From Kiloniellales bacterium (GTDB lineage: Bacteria > Pseudomonadota > Alphaproteobacteria > Kiloniellales > JAKSBE01), in assembly GCA_022361275.1 (NCBI GenBank), contig JAKSBE010000454.1:1-32008 (forward strand): a stretch of DNA of 32,008 bases, written 5' to 3'. A model generated the notes under the pieces. The model was not told the origin of the DNA. It worked only from the letters and a program-made list of their open reading frames with translations, and did not search any database. The translations under genes were made by a program, and so were the position numbers. Of this stretch, positions 8,253 through 17,700 are shown in pieces (position 1 is the first letter of the stretch; every line of letters starts with the position of its first letter).

Positions 8253-9317
8253 CTACGCGACGCCGGGCACGCCCTTGGTGGTCGAATACTCCCAGTGCAG
8301 GGTCTCGTCCGGACGGATCCGGGCGTAAATCGCGTGCGCCGCCATGGCCGCCTCGGAGAAGCCGCAGAGGATCAGCTTCAGCTTGCCCGGATAGCTGTTG
8401 ACGTCGCCGATGGCGTAGATGCCCTCGGCGCTGGTCATGCAGGTTTCGGGATCGACCGCGATCTGGCCGCGTTCCAGCTCCAGGCCCCAGGACGCGATGG
8501 GGCCGAGGTTCATCGACAGGCCGAAGAAGGGCAGCAGGACGTCCGCCTCGAGGCGCCGCTCCTCGCCCGACATCTTGCGTACCACCACGGCCTCGAGCTG
8601 GCCGTCGCGGCCCTCCAGGCCGTGCAGCTGATAGGGCACGACCAGGCGCACGACGTCGCCGGCGCTGGCCAGTTCCTGCAGGCGCGCGACGCTGTCCGGG
8701 GCGCCGCGGAACTTGGGTCGGCGGTGCACCACATGGATCTGCGCGGCCATCTCGGCCAGGGACAGGGTCCAGTCCAGGGCCGAATCGCCGCCGCCGGCGA
8801 TGACGACTCGCTTGCCGCGGAAATCCTCGCGCCGGCGGACCATGTAGAAGACGCTCTTGCCCTCGTAGTCGCGGATTCCCTCCAGTGGCGGCCGATTCGG
8901 GCCGAAGGCGCCGCCGCCGGCCGCGATCACCACCGCCTTGGCGTCGAGCCGCAGACCGCCTTCGGTCTCCAGCAGCCAGCGGCCTTCGGGGCCGGACTCG
9001 ATGCGCTCGACCCTTTGCCCCAGATGGTAGACCGGCGCGAAGGGGGCCGCCTGCTCGCCCAGCCGTTCGACCAGCTCCGAGGCCTGAATCCGCGGATAGC
9101 CCGGGATGTCGTAGATCGGCTTCTCGGGATAGAGCGCGGCGCATTGGCCGCCCAGGGAGTCCAGGGCGTCGATGACGTGGCAGCGGATCTTCAGCATGCC
9201 CAGCTCGAAGACCGCGAAGAGGCCGACCGGGCCGGCGCCGATGATCACGACGTCGGTGGTCGCCGTGGTCTTCGTCTCTGTCGTCTGGACCTGGGAGTCG
9301 CGGAGGGCTTCTGGCAT
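8253..9317 (-). CDS. Ferredoxin-NADP reductase, thioredoxin-reductase-like type
   Basis: This flavoenzyme moves electrons between NADPH and ferredoxin or flavodoxin. The 354-residue product has the FAD motif VVIIGAGPVGL (Gly27-Gly32), the NADPH-site motif VVIAGGGDSALDW (~171-183), and the C-terminal FAD segment YAIGDVNSYPGKLKLILCGF. It resembles thioredoxin reductase in fold but lacks the redox CxxC between the two nucleotide sites. That marks it as the YumC/FNR-type homodimeric reductase. The first ~20 residues are a polar Thr-rich extension before the FAD motif. The ribosome binding site before ATG 9317 is weak. It is divergent from tsaE across a 168-base spacer and leads into the Nudix gene. 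Confidence 0.9.
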   Translation of the reverse strand: MPEALRDSQVQTTETKTTATTDVVIIGAGPVGLFAVFELGMLKIRCHVIDALDSLGGQCAALYPEKPIYDIPGYPRIQASELVERLGEQAAPFAPVYHLGQRVERIESGPEGRWLLETEGGLRLDAKAVVIAAGGGAFGPNRPPLEGIRDYEGKSVFYMVRRREDFRGKRVVIAGGGDSALDWTLSLAEMAAQIHVVHRRPKFRGAPDSVARLQELASAGDVVRLVVPYQLHGLEGRDGQLEAVVVRKMSGEERRLEADVLLPFFGLSMNLGPIASWGLELERGQIAVDPETCMTSAEGIYAIGDVNSYPGKLKLILCGFSEAAMAAHAIYARIRPDETLHWEYSTTKGVPGVA

Positions 9318-9485
9318 CGGAACTGCGCGGATCGTGGTCGGGGCCGGTCGGATCTCGGGTCGTCTGAGCGGGCCCTACGATGGCCGCCGGCCTCAGCCTT
9401 GGCAAGCCTTGCATCGCCGCCGCCGCGCCGTCGCCTTGCTTCCGCCGTTGCCCGAGTCGGGGCCGCCCGCTAATAAGGGCGCGTC

Positions 9486-10004
9486 ATGGCAGTCGCCCTC
9501 CGAGCAACACCAGAGCGACAGCTTCGTCTGGACGACCAGGCCGCCACCGCGGCCCTGGCCCGGCGGCTCGCGCCCCTGCTGCGCCGCGGCGACCTGGTCG
9601 CGCTCCGGGGCGATCTCGGCTGCGGCAAGACCAGCTTCGCCCGGGCCCTGATCACCGCCCTGCCGCCCGCCGATCCCGGCGCGGCGCCGGACGAGGTGCC
9701 GAGCCCGACCTTCACCCTGGTGCAGATCTACGACCGCCGGCCGGCGCCGGTCTGGCATTTCGATCTTTACCGGGTCCAGGACCCCGAGGATGTCCTGGAG
9801 CTGGGCTTCGAGGAGGCCCTGGCCGAGGGCATCTGCCTGATCGAATGGCCCGAGCGGCTCGGCCCGCTGCTGCCGGAAGACCGCCTCGACCTGTGCCTCG
9901 ACTTCGGGGCCTCGCCCGAGGCCCGCCGCGCCCGGCTCGAAGGCCACGGTGTCTGGGCGGCGCGGCTGGCCAAGCTCGATCTCGATGGAGAGCCCGCAAC
10001 TTGA
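9486..10004 (+). CDS. tsaE: TsaE, tRNA t6A threonylcarbamoylation ATPase
   Basis: TsaE is the ATPase that drives turnover of the TsaB-TsaD-TsaE complex, which makes N6-threonylcarbamoyladenosine at position 37 of tRNAs reading ANN codons. The 172-residue protein shows the Walker A motif GDLGCGKTSFARAL (Lys48), the family segment SPTFTLVQIYD, HFDLYR, and IEWPERLG with the conserved Glu-Trp. AGGG lies seven bases before the ATG at 9486. Its TGA (10002-10004) overlaps the TTG start of amgK, so it heads a tightly coupled operon. In many alphaproteobacteria tsaE follows divL; here the two are separated by the reverse block tenA-Nudix-reductase. Confidence 0.95.
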   Translation: MAVALRATPERQLRLDDQAATAALARRLAPLLRRGDLVALRGDLGCGKTSFARALITALPPADPGAAPDEVPSPTFTLVQIYDRRPAPVWHFDLYRVQDPEDVLELGFEEALAEGICLIEWPERLGPLLPEDRLDLCLDFGASPEARRARLEGHGVWAARLAKLDLDGEPAT

Positions 10005-11044
10005 GCACCCGCGAAGACGTCATCCAGGCCTTTCTCGACGCCCAGGGCTGGGGCGGGGCGGAGCGGAGCCTCCTGGCCGCCGATGCCTCCTTCCGCCGCT
10101 ATCTGCGGCTCCAGAGGGACGGCGAGCGGGCGGTGCTGATGGACGCGCCGCCGCCCGAGGACGTGCGGCCCTTCGAGCGGGTCGCCGCCCTGCTGCTGCG
10201 CCTCGGCCTTTCGGCGCCGCGTCCCCTGGCGGTCGAGGCGGCGGCGGGCCTGCTGCTGCTGGAAGACCTGGGCGACGCGACCTTTACCCGGGTCCTGGCC
10301 CGGGGCGACGACGAGGCCGGGCTCTACCGCCTGGCGATCGATACCCTGATCGCGCTGCACCGGGGCTGGTCGGTGGATCTGCCGGGGGCCGGCGAGCTGC
10401 CGCCCTACGACGAGGCCCGTCTGCTGGACGAGGCCCTGCTGCTGACCGACTGGTTCCTGCCGGCCCTGCGCGGCCGGCCTACGCCGGCGCCGCTGCGCGA
10501 GGCCTACATCGAGGCCTGGCGGGCGGTCTTCCCGGCCGCGCAGGCCCTGCCGGAGACGCTGGTCCTGCGCGACTACCATGTCGACAACCTCATGATCCTG
10601 GAGGGCCGCGCCGGGGTTGCCGCCTGCGGCCTGCTGGATTTCCAGGACGCCGTGCGCGGATCCCCGGCCTACGACCTGGTCTCGCTGCTGGAGGATGCCC
10701 GGCGCGACATCGCCCCCGAACTGGCGGAGGAGATGTTCGAGCGCTATCGCGCCGCCTTCGAGGCGCTCGACGGTGCCCAGCTGCGCGCCGCCATGAGCGT
10801 GCTCGGCGCCCAGCGCAGCGCCAAGATCATCGGCATCTTCACCCGCCTGGACCGCCGCGACCGCAAGCCCGGCTACCTCAGGCACATTCCGCGGGTCTGG
10901 CGCCTCCTGCAGGGCGACCTGGCGCATCCGGCCCTGGCGCCGGTGCGCGCCTGGTTCGACCGCGAGATCCCGGTCGCCGAGCGGATCGCGCCGCCCCGGG
11001 AGACGGCGCCCCGGGAGACGGCGCCCCGGGAGACGGCGCCATGA
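10001..11044 (+). CDS. amgK: AmgK-like N-acetylmuramate/N-acetylglucosamine kinase
   Basis: AmgK phosphorylates the anomeric hydroxyl of N-acetylmuramic acid and N-acetylglucosamine during peptidoglycan recycling, feeding MurU. The 347-residue product has an aminoglycoside-phosphotransferase fold, with the catalytic-loop motif RDYHVDNLM (Asp191, His193, Asp195, Asn196) and the metal-binding segment LLDFQDA (Asp213). The best start is TTG at 10001, overlapping the tsaE stop, with GGAGA at 9987-9991; the frame is open further upstream only as a shadow of tsaE. The C-terminus ends in three exact PRETA repeats just before an ATGA overlap with murU. The specific assignment rests on the pairing with a MurU-like gene; a generic phosphotransferase is the fallback. 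Confidence 0.87.
   Translation: MSTREDVIQAFLDAQGWGGAERSLLAADASFRRYLRLQRDGERAVLMDAPPPEDVRPFERVAALLLRLGLSAPRPLAVEAAAGLLLLEDLGDATFTRVLARGDDEAGLYRLAIDTLIALHRGWSVDLPGAGELPPYDEARLLDEALLLTDWFLPALRGRPTPAPLREAYIEAWRAVFPAAQALPETLVLRDYHVDNLMILEGRAGVAACGLLDFQDAVRGSPAYDLVSLLEDARRDIAPELAEEMFERYRAAFEALDGAQLRAAMSVLGAQRSAKIIGIFTRLDRRDRKPGYLRHIPRVWRLLQGDLAHPALAPVRAWFDREIPVAERIAPPRETAPRETAPRETAP
10993..11037 (+). repeat. 15-bp tandem repeat, three exact copies
   Basis: The unit GCCCCGGGAGACGGC occurs three times without a mismatch and a partial fourth copy runs to 11040. It encodes the repeated Pro-Arg-Glu-Thr-Ala tail of the AmgK-like kinase and abuts the ATG of murU at 11041. Because the unit is a multiple of three, copy changes would keep both genes in frame. 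Confidence 0.95.
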
Positions 11045-11784
11045 GCCGGCGCCGGCGCGACCCGAAGCAGGCCATGGTCCTGGCCGCCGGTTTCGGCAAG
11101 CGGATGCGGCCGATCACCGAGACCCTGCCCAAGCCCCTGGTCCGGGTGAACGGCGAAGCCATGCTCGACCGCATCCTCGACCGCCTGGTCGAGGCCGGGG
11201 TCAAGAAGGCCGTGATCAACCTGCATCACCTGGGCGAGGCGATCGAGGCGCACCTGGAGGACCGCAAGACGCCCGAGATCGTCTTCTCGCCCGAAGAGGA
11301 GATCCTGGAGACCGGGGGCGGGGTCAAGAAGGCGCTGCCCCTGCTCGGCAAGGAGCCCTTCTTCGTCGTCAACGGCGACGTGCTCTGGCTCGACGGCCGG
11401 AGCTCCGCGCTGCGGCGTCTGGCCGAGTCCTGGGACGGCCGCAAGATGGACTGCCTGCTGCTGCTGCACCAGTGCGTCTTCGCCTACGGCTACGAAGGCC
11501 TGGGCGACTTCTTCCTCGACCCTGCCGGCGTGGTGCGCCGGCGCCGCGAGCGCGAGGTCGCGCCCTTCGTCTTCGGCGGCATGCAGATCATCGATCCCAA
11601 GCTCTTCGACGCCATGCCCGAGGGCCCCTTCTCGCTGAACCGGATCTACGATCTGGCGGCGCAGCGCGGCCGGCTCCACGGCATCTGCCACGACGGCGAA
11701 TGGTTCCACGTCGGCACGCCCGAGGACCTCAAGTTCGCCGAGGACGCCATGCACCACATGAGCGTCCCGGCGATCCACCGATGA
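11041..11784 (+). CDS. murU: MurU-like N-acetylmuramate-1-phosphate uridylyltransferase
   Basis: MurU joins UMP to N-acetylmuramate-1-phosphate, giving UDP-MurNAc for cell-wall synthesis and bypassing de novo (fosfomycin-sensitive) synthesis. The 247-residue nucleotidyltransferase has the signature VLAAGFGKRMRPITETLPKP near residues 13-32, then FVVNGDVLW with the metal-binding Asp and FHVGTPEDL near the end. Its start overlaps the amgK stop and its own TGA overlaps the addB start (both ATGA). The amgK-murU order is the known recycling pair of Pseudomonas and alphaproteobacteria. A related sugar-phosphate nucleotidyltransferase is possible, but the neighbour makes MurU most likely. Confidence 0.9.
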   Translation: MSRRRRDPKQAMVLAAGFGKRMRPITETLPKPLVRVNGEAMLDRILDRLVEAGVKKAVINLHHLGEAIEAHLEDRKTPEIVFSPEEEILETGGGVKKALPLLGKEPFFVVNGDVLWLDGRSSALRRLAESWDGRKMDCLLLLHQCVFAYGYEGLGDFFLDPAGVVRRRREREVAPFVFGGMQIIDPKLFDAMPEGPFSLNRIYDLAAQRGRLHGICHDGEWFHVGTPEDLKFAEDAMHHMSVPAIHR

Positions 11785-14783
11785 CCCCGGGGGCGCCCGC
11801 GATCAGCTCGATTGCCGCCGGCGTCTCCTTCGTCGACGTCCTGGCCGCCGGCCTGCTCGCGCGCAGCGGCGACGATCCGCTATGGCTCTCCGACGTCACG
11901 CTGCTGTTGCCGACCCGGCGCGCCTGCCGGGCCATCCAGGATGCCTTCCTGAGGGCCTCCGGCGGCCGTCCGTTGGTCCTGCCGCGCTGTCTGCCCCTAG
12001 GGGACCTCGACCCCGAGGAGCTCGTCCTGGCCGACGCAGAGGGCCTGGGCGGGGCCTTGGACCCGGAGCTGCCGCCGGCGCTGCCGCCGCTGCGTCGCGA
12101 CCTTCTGCTGTCCCGCCTGATCCTCAAGCTGGGCGCCACGGCTGCGGACCCGGGCGGCCCCTTGAACGAGGAGCAGGCGCTGCGCCTGGCCCGGGAGCTG
12201 GGGCGTTTCCTCGACCTGGTCGAGACCGAGGGCCTCGGCCTGGAGCGGCTCCGCGACCTGGTGCCCGAGGCCTACGCCGCCCATTGGCAGATCACCCTGC
12301 GCTTCCTCGGCATCCTGGAGGAGGCCTGGCCGAAGATCCTGGCCGCGGAGGGCGCGATCGGCGGTGCCGAGCGGCGGCGCCGGCTGCTGGAGGCCCAGGC
12401 CGCGCTCTGGCAGCGGGAGCCGCCGGCGCGGCCGGTGATCGCCGCGGGGTCGACGGGCAGCATCCCGGCGACCGCGGCGCTGCTGGCCACGGTCGCGCGC
12501 CTGCCCCGGGGCGAGGTCGTGCTGCCGGGCCTGGACCGGGAGGCGGAGCCGGCGACCTGGGCGCTGATCCGCGAGGACCCGGCGCATCCCCAGCACGGAC
12601 TGGCCTGCCTGCTCGATCGCCTCGGCGCGACCCGAGACGAGGTGACCGACTGGCCGGTCGAGATCGCCCCCGGCCTGAAGGCGCGGCGGCGCCTGGCCGC
12701 CTGGGCGCTGCGCCCGGCACAGGCGACCGCGGCCTGGCGGGGCCTCGCGGCCGGCCTGTCCGGGGCCGAGCGCGACGCCGCCCTGGACGGCGTCACCCGC
12801 ATCGACTGCGCGGATCCCGGCGAGGAAGCCGCGGTCATCGCCCTGGTCCTGCGTCAGGCCCTGGAGACCGAGGGCCGGACCGCGGCGCTGGTGACCCCGG
12901 ACCGGGGTCTGGCGCGGCGGGTCGGGGCGGCGCTGCGGCGCTGGGGGATCCTGGTCGACGACTCGGCGGGCCGCCCCCTGGCCGAGACCCCGCCGGGCGT
13001 CTTCCTGCGCCTGCTTGCGGCCCTGGCCGCGGCCCAACTGGCCCCGGTATCCCTGCTGGCCGCCCTCAAGCATCCCCTGGCCGCCGGCGGCCAGGCGCCG
13101 GGCGCCTTTCGCGCCCGGGTCCGGGAGCTCGAGCGCGCGGTCCTGCGCGGTCCGCGCCCGGCCCCCGGCTTCGCCGGGCTGCGTCGCGCCCTGCGCGCCG
13201 CCAAGGGCGGCGCCGGGCTGCTGGACCTCCTCGCCGACCTGGAGCGGCGCCTGAAGCCTCTGATCACGGCCTTCGGCGGCCGGCGCCGCCGGCTCGCCGC
13301 GTTGGTGGAGGCGCAGCTCGCCGCGGCCGAGGCCCTGGCGGCCAGCGACGAACGCCAGGGCGCGGCCCGGCTCTGGACCGGCGAGGCCGGCGAGGCGGCG
13401 GCGGAGTTCCTCGCCGACCTGCTGGCCGCGGCCGACGACGGCGTCACCCTGGAGCCCGGCGGCTATCCCGGGCTCTTCGACAGCCTCCTGGCCGGGCGCG
13501 TGGTCCGGCCCCGCTTCGGCCGGCACCCGCGGCTCCACATCTGGGGGCCGCTGGAGGCGCGCCTGCAGCATGCCGACGTGGTGGTGCTGGGTGGGCTCAA
13601 CGAAGGCACCTGGCCGGCCGAGGTCGAGGCCGGACCCTGGCTCAGCCGGCCGATGCGGCGGGACTTCGGCCTGCCGGCGCCGGAGCGGAGGGTCGGCCTG
13701 GCGGCCCAGGACTTTTCCCAGGCCTTCACCGCGCCGCGGCTGTTCCTGACCCGCGCGCTGCGGGTCGAGGGCACGCCGACCGTGCCGTCGCGCTGGCTGC
13801 TGCGCCTGGAGGCCCTGCTGCAGAGCTTCGAGCGCGGCGAGGCCTGGCGTGCCGAGGCGCCGCAGTGGCGGGCCTGGGCCGAGGCGCTGGACCGGCCGGC
13901 GGCGGTGGTCGCGGTCAAGCCGCCGACGCCCCGGCCGCCCCTGGCGGCGCGGCCGCGCAAGCTCTCGGTCACCCGGATCGAGACCTGGCGGCGCGACCCC
14001 TACGCCCTCTACGCCTCCGAGATCCTGAAGCTCAGGGCTCTCGAGCCGCTCGACGCCGATCCCGGTGCCGCCGAACGGGGCATCCTGATCCACGAGGCCC
14101 TGGAGCGCTTCCTCAAGGCCTGGCCGGCCGCCCTGCCCGAGGACCCCGAGGCGGCCCTGCTCGAACTCGGCGCCGAGGTCTTCAAGGCCATCGAGGCCAA
14201 GCCGGGCGCCTATGCCTTCTGGTGGCCGCGCTTCTGCCGGATCGCCCGCCACGTCGCCGAGGAGGAGGGCGCGCGCCGGGTCGGGCTGCGCCAGGCCCTG
14301 GCCGAGATCCGCGGCACCTTGACCCTCGACGCGCCCGGCGGCGACTTCACCCTGACCGCCAAGGCCGACCGCATCGAGGCTTACAACGACGGCCGGCTGG
14401 CGATCCTCGACTACAAGACCGGGGTCCTGCCGCGGGTGATGGACGTCGACGACGGCTATGCGCCCCAGTTGCCCCTGGAGGCGGCGATCGCCGCGGCCGG
14501 CGGCTTCCCGGGGCTGGCGGCGGCCGAGGTCGGCGAACTGGCCTACTGGAAGCTGAGCGGCGGCGAGCCGCCCGGGCAGATCCGCAAGCTCAAGGCCGTG
14601 CCCGGCGCGCTCGCCGCGGCCGCGCTCGACGGCTTGGCCCGGCTGGTCGCGCGTTTCGACGATCCGGCCACGCCCTACCACGCGGTGCCGCGGCCGGACC
14701 GGGCGCCGGCCTTCTCCGACTACGCCCACCTGGCACGGGTCAAGGAGTGGTCGGCGGGCGTCCTCGGGGAGGGCGCGGAATGA
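11781..14783 (+). CDS. addB: AddB subunit of the AddAB double-strand-break repair helicase-nuclease
   Basis: AddB works with AddA to resect double-strand ends and load RecA. The 1000-residue protein is the alphaproteobacterial type. It has an inactive helicase-like body with the conserved segment ADVVVLGGLNEGTWP, and a C-terminal RecB-like nuclease with GILIHEALERFL, ADRIEAYNDG and LDYKTG (Asp877, Lys879). No cysteines lie after the nuclease core, so the iron-sulfur cluster of Firmicute AddB is absent. No Walker A motif is evident at the N-terminus. The start at 11781 overlaps the murU stop, and its TGA overlaps the addA start at 14780. The subunits are therefore probably made together. Confidence 0.95.
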   Translation: MTPGAPAISSIAAGVSFVDVLAAGLLARSGDDPLWLSDVTLLLPTRRACRAIQDAFLRASGGRPLVLPRCLPLGDLDPEELVLADAEGLGGALDPELPPALPPLRRDLLLSRLILKLGATAADPGGPLNEEQALRLARELGRFLDLVETEGLGLERLRDLVPEAYAAHWQITLRFLGILEEAWPKILAAEGAIGGAERRRRLLEAQAALWQREPPARPVIAAGSTGSIPATAALLATVARLPRGEVVLPGLDREAEPATWALIREDPAHPQHGLACLLDRLGATRDEVTDWPVEIAPGLKARRRLAAWALRPAQATAAWRGLAAGLSGAERDAALDGVTRIDCADPGEEAAVIALVLRQALETEGRTAALVTPDRGLARRVGAALRRWGILVDDSAGRPLAETPPGVFLRLLAALAAAQLAPVSLLAALKHPLAAGGQAPGAFRARVRELERAVLRGPRPAPGFAGLRRALRAAKGGAGLLDLLADLERRLKPLITAFGGRRRRLAALVEAQLAAAEALAASDERQGAARLWTGEAGEAAAEFLADLLAAADDGVTLEPGGYPGLFDSLLAGRVVRPRFGRHPRLHIWGPLEARLQHADVVVLGGLNEGTWPAEVEAGPWLSRPMRRDFGLPAPERRVGLAAQDFSQAFTAPRLFLTRALRVEGTPTVPSRWLLRLEALLQSFERGEAWRAEAPQWRAWAEALDRPAAVVAVKPPTPRPPLAARPRKLSVTRIETWRRDPYALYASEILKLRALEPLDADPGAAERGILIHEALERFLKAWPAALPEDPEAALLELGAEVFKAIEAKPGAYAFWWPRFCRIARHVAEEEGARRVGLRQALAEIRGTLTLDAPGGDFTLTAKADRIEAYNDGRLAILDYKTGVLPRVMDVDDGYAPQLPLEAAIAAAGGFPGLAAAEVGELAYWKLSGGEPPGQIRKLKAVPGALAAAALDGLARLVARFDDPATPYHAVPRPDRAPAFSDYAHLARVKEWSAGVLGEGAE

Positions 14784-17700
14784 GCGGCGCGCAGGCCGAG
14801 GCCATGATCGCCCGCGCCTCGGCGCTGCAGGCCCGGGCCGCCGATCCGGAGAGCTCGATCTGGGTCGCGGCCTCCGCCGGCACCGGCAAGACCAAGGTGC
14901 TGACCGACCGGGTGCTCAGCCTGATGCTGGCCGGCACGCCGCCCGAGCGTCTGCTCTGCCTGACCTTCACCAAGGCCGCGGCGGCCGAGATGGCGACCCG
15001 CATCGCCCGCCGCCTGGCGGCCTGGACCACCTTCGCCGACGACAGGCTGGCCGCGGCCCTGACCGAGCTGCTCGGGCGGGCGCCGGAGGACGGTGAAACG
15101 GCCCTGGCGCGCCAGCTCTTCGCCCGGGTCCTCGACGCCGAGGGCGGCCTCAAGATCCAGACCATCCACGCTTTCTGCCAGTCCCTGCTCGGCCGCTTCC
15201 CCCTGGAAAGCCGGGTCGCGCCGCATTTCCAGGTGCTCGACGACCGCTCCGCGGCCGAGCTGCTGGCGGCCGCCCGGGAAGCGGCCCTGGCCGGCAGCGC
15301 CGCCGAGCCGGGCGGCGCGACCGCCAAGGCGCTGGAGACCCTCGCCGGCCTGCTGGACGAGACCCGCTTCACCGAGGTGCTGACCGAGCTGACCCGGGAG
15401 CGCGGCCGCTTCACCCGACAGGTCGAGCGCCTGGGGCTGGCCGGCCTGGTGGCGGCGGTCAACGCTCGGCTCGGCATCGGGCGGGAGGAGACCCCCGAGG
15501 GGGTCCTGGCCGAGGCCACGGCGGACGTCGCCCTGGATCTCATGGGGCTTCAACTGGTCGTCGCGGCGCTGGAGGCCGGCAGCGCCGCGGAGCGGGCCAA
15601 GGCGGCCGCCCTGAAGCTCTGGCTCGCCCTGTCGGGGGCGGCGCGCGCGGCCGCCTTCGACGACTACGCGGCGCTCTTCCTGAACGCGGAGGGCGAGCCG
15701 CGGCGGCGTCTGCTGACCAAGGGCGCGCAGGCCGCGGTGCCCGGCGCGGAAGCCATCATGGCGGCCGAAGGCGCCCGCCTCCAGGCGGTGCTGCGGCGGC
15801 GCAACAAGGTGGTGACGGCCCGGGCCACCCAGGCCCTGGCGACCTTGGGCGTGGCGGTCCTGGAAGGCTACGCGCATCACAAGGCCTGGGCCGCCTTCCT
15901 CGACTACGACGACCTGATCCTCAAGACCCGCGACCTGCTGCTGACCCAGGGCATGACCGGCTGGGTGCTGTTCAAGCTGGACGGCGGCCTCGATCACGTC
16001 CTGATCGACGAGGCCCAGGACACCAACCCGGAGCAGTGGCAGATCGTCGAGGCCCTGACCCGCGAGTTCTTCGCCGGCGAGGGCGCGCGCGAAGGCCCGC
16101 GCACCGTCTTCGCGGTCGGCGACGCCAAGCAGTCGATCTTCGGCTTCCAGCGCGCCGAGCCGGAGGAGTTCCTGCGCCTGCGCGGGGTGATGGCCGGGCG
16201 CGCCACGGCCGCGGGCCAGCGCTGGGACGACGTCGACCTGAACGTCTCCTTCCGCTCGACCGAGGCCGTGCTGGCGGCGGTCGACGCGGTCTTCGCCGGC
16301 GCCGCCGCGCGCGACGGTGTCCTGCCGGACGCGCGGCCGCTGCACCACGAGGCCAGTCGGCGCGGCCAGGCCGGCGTGGTCGAGCTCTGGCCGCCGGCGC
16401 CCCTGGTCGAAAGCGAGGCCGAGGCACCCTGGAGCGCACCCTTGGAGCGCCGGGGCACGACCCCGCCGCGGCTGCGCCTGGCCCGCCTCATCGCGCGACG
16501 GATCCATTACTGGACCCTCGACCCTCAAGGCGCGGCGGACCCCGAGGCGCGCCTGCCGTCCAAGGACCGGCGATTGCAGCCGGAGGATTTCCTGATTCTG
16601 GTCCGGCGGCGCAACGAGTTCGTCGAGGAGGTGGTGCGCGAGCTCAAGCTGCTGCGCGTCCCGGTCGCCGGCGTCGACCGCATGGTCCTGACCGACCAGC
16701 TCGCGGTCATGGATCTGATCGCGCTGGGCCGTTTCCTGCTGATGCCGGAGGACGACCTGACCCTGGCGACGGTCCTCAAGGGGCCCTTCGTCGGCTTCGA
16801 CGAGGAGCAGCTCTTCGCTCTGGCCCACGAGCGGACCGGCACGCTCTGGCAGGCGCTGCGGCAGGCGCAGGGCGGGACCCTTCACGCCCGCATGGCCTGG
16901 GATCTGCTCTCCGAACTGCTGGCCCAGGCCGACGGCCTGCCGCCCTACGAGCTCTATGCCGAGTTGCTCGGCCCGCGGCGCGGCCGGGAGAGCCTGCTGG
17001 CCCGCCTGGGCCGGGAGGCCGCGGATCCCATCGAGGAGTTCCTCGGCCTGGCACTGGCCTACGAGCGCGAGCACCCGCCCTCCCTGGAAGGTTTCCTGCA
17101 CTGGCTCGAGGCCGGTCGGCAGGAGGTCAAGCGCGACCTCGAGCACGGCGGCCAAGCGGTTCGGGTGATGACTGTGCACGGCGCCAAGGGCTTGCAGGCG
17201 CCGGTGGTCTTCCTGCCCGACACCCTGCAGCTGCCGCAGAACAGCGACAGCCTGTTCTGGCTGGACGACGAGGGCCTGCTGCTCTGGCCGCCGCGCCGGG
17301 CCTGGGACGACGAGGTCGCAGAGGCGGCGCGCGGCCGGCAGCGCGAGGCCCAGCTCCAGGAGTACCGCCGCCTGCTCTACGTCGCCATGACCCGGGCCGA
17401 AGACCGGCTCTACGTCTGCGGCTGGTCCGGTCGCCAGGAGCCGCCCGAAGGCTGCTGGTACGATCTGGTCCGCCGGGGCCTGGCACGCTGCGCCGAGGCG
17501 GTCGACTACGACTTCACCCGGGCGGCGGCCGAGGGCTGGGCCGGGCCCGGCCTGCGCCTGGCGACGGCCCAGGACGCTGCCGCCGAGGCCGGCGCGGCCG
17601 GGCCGCCGCCGCTGCCGCCGGCCGCGCTGCCGGACTGGGCCGGACGCCCCCCGGTCCCGGAGCCCCTGCCGCCGCGGCCCCTGGCGCCCTCACGGCCGCG

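Noticed and set aside
11997-17179. Very long reverse-strand open frames opposite addB and addA
   Set aside because: They are shadows caused by high GC at third codon positions. The forward frames contain all AddAB motifs, and the reverse products are Arg/Gly/Gln-rich without recognisable folds.
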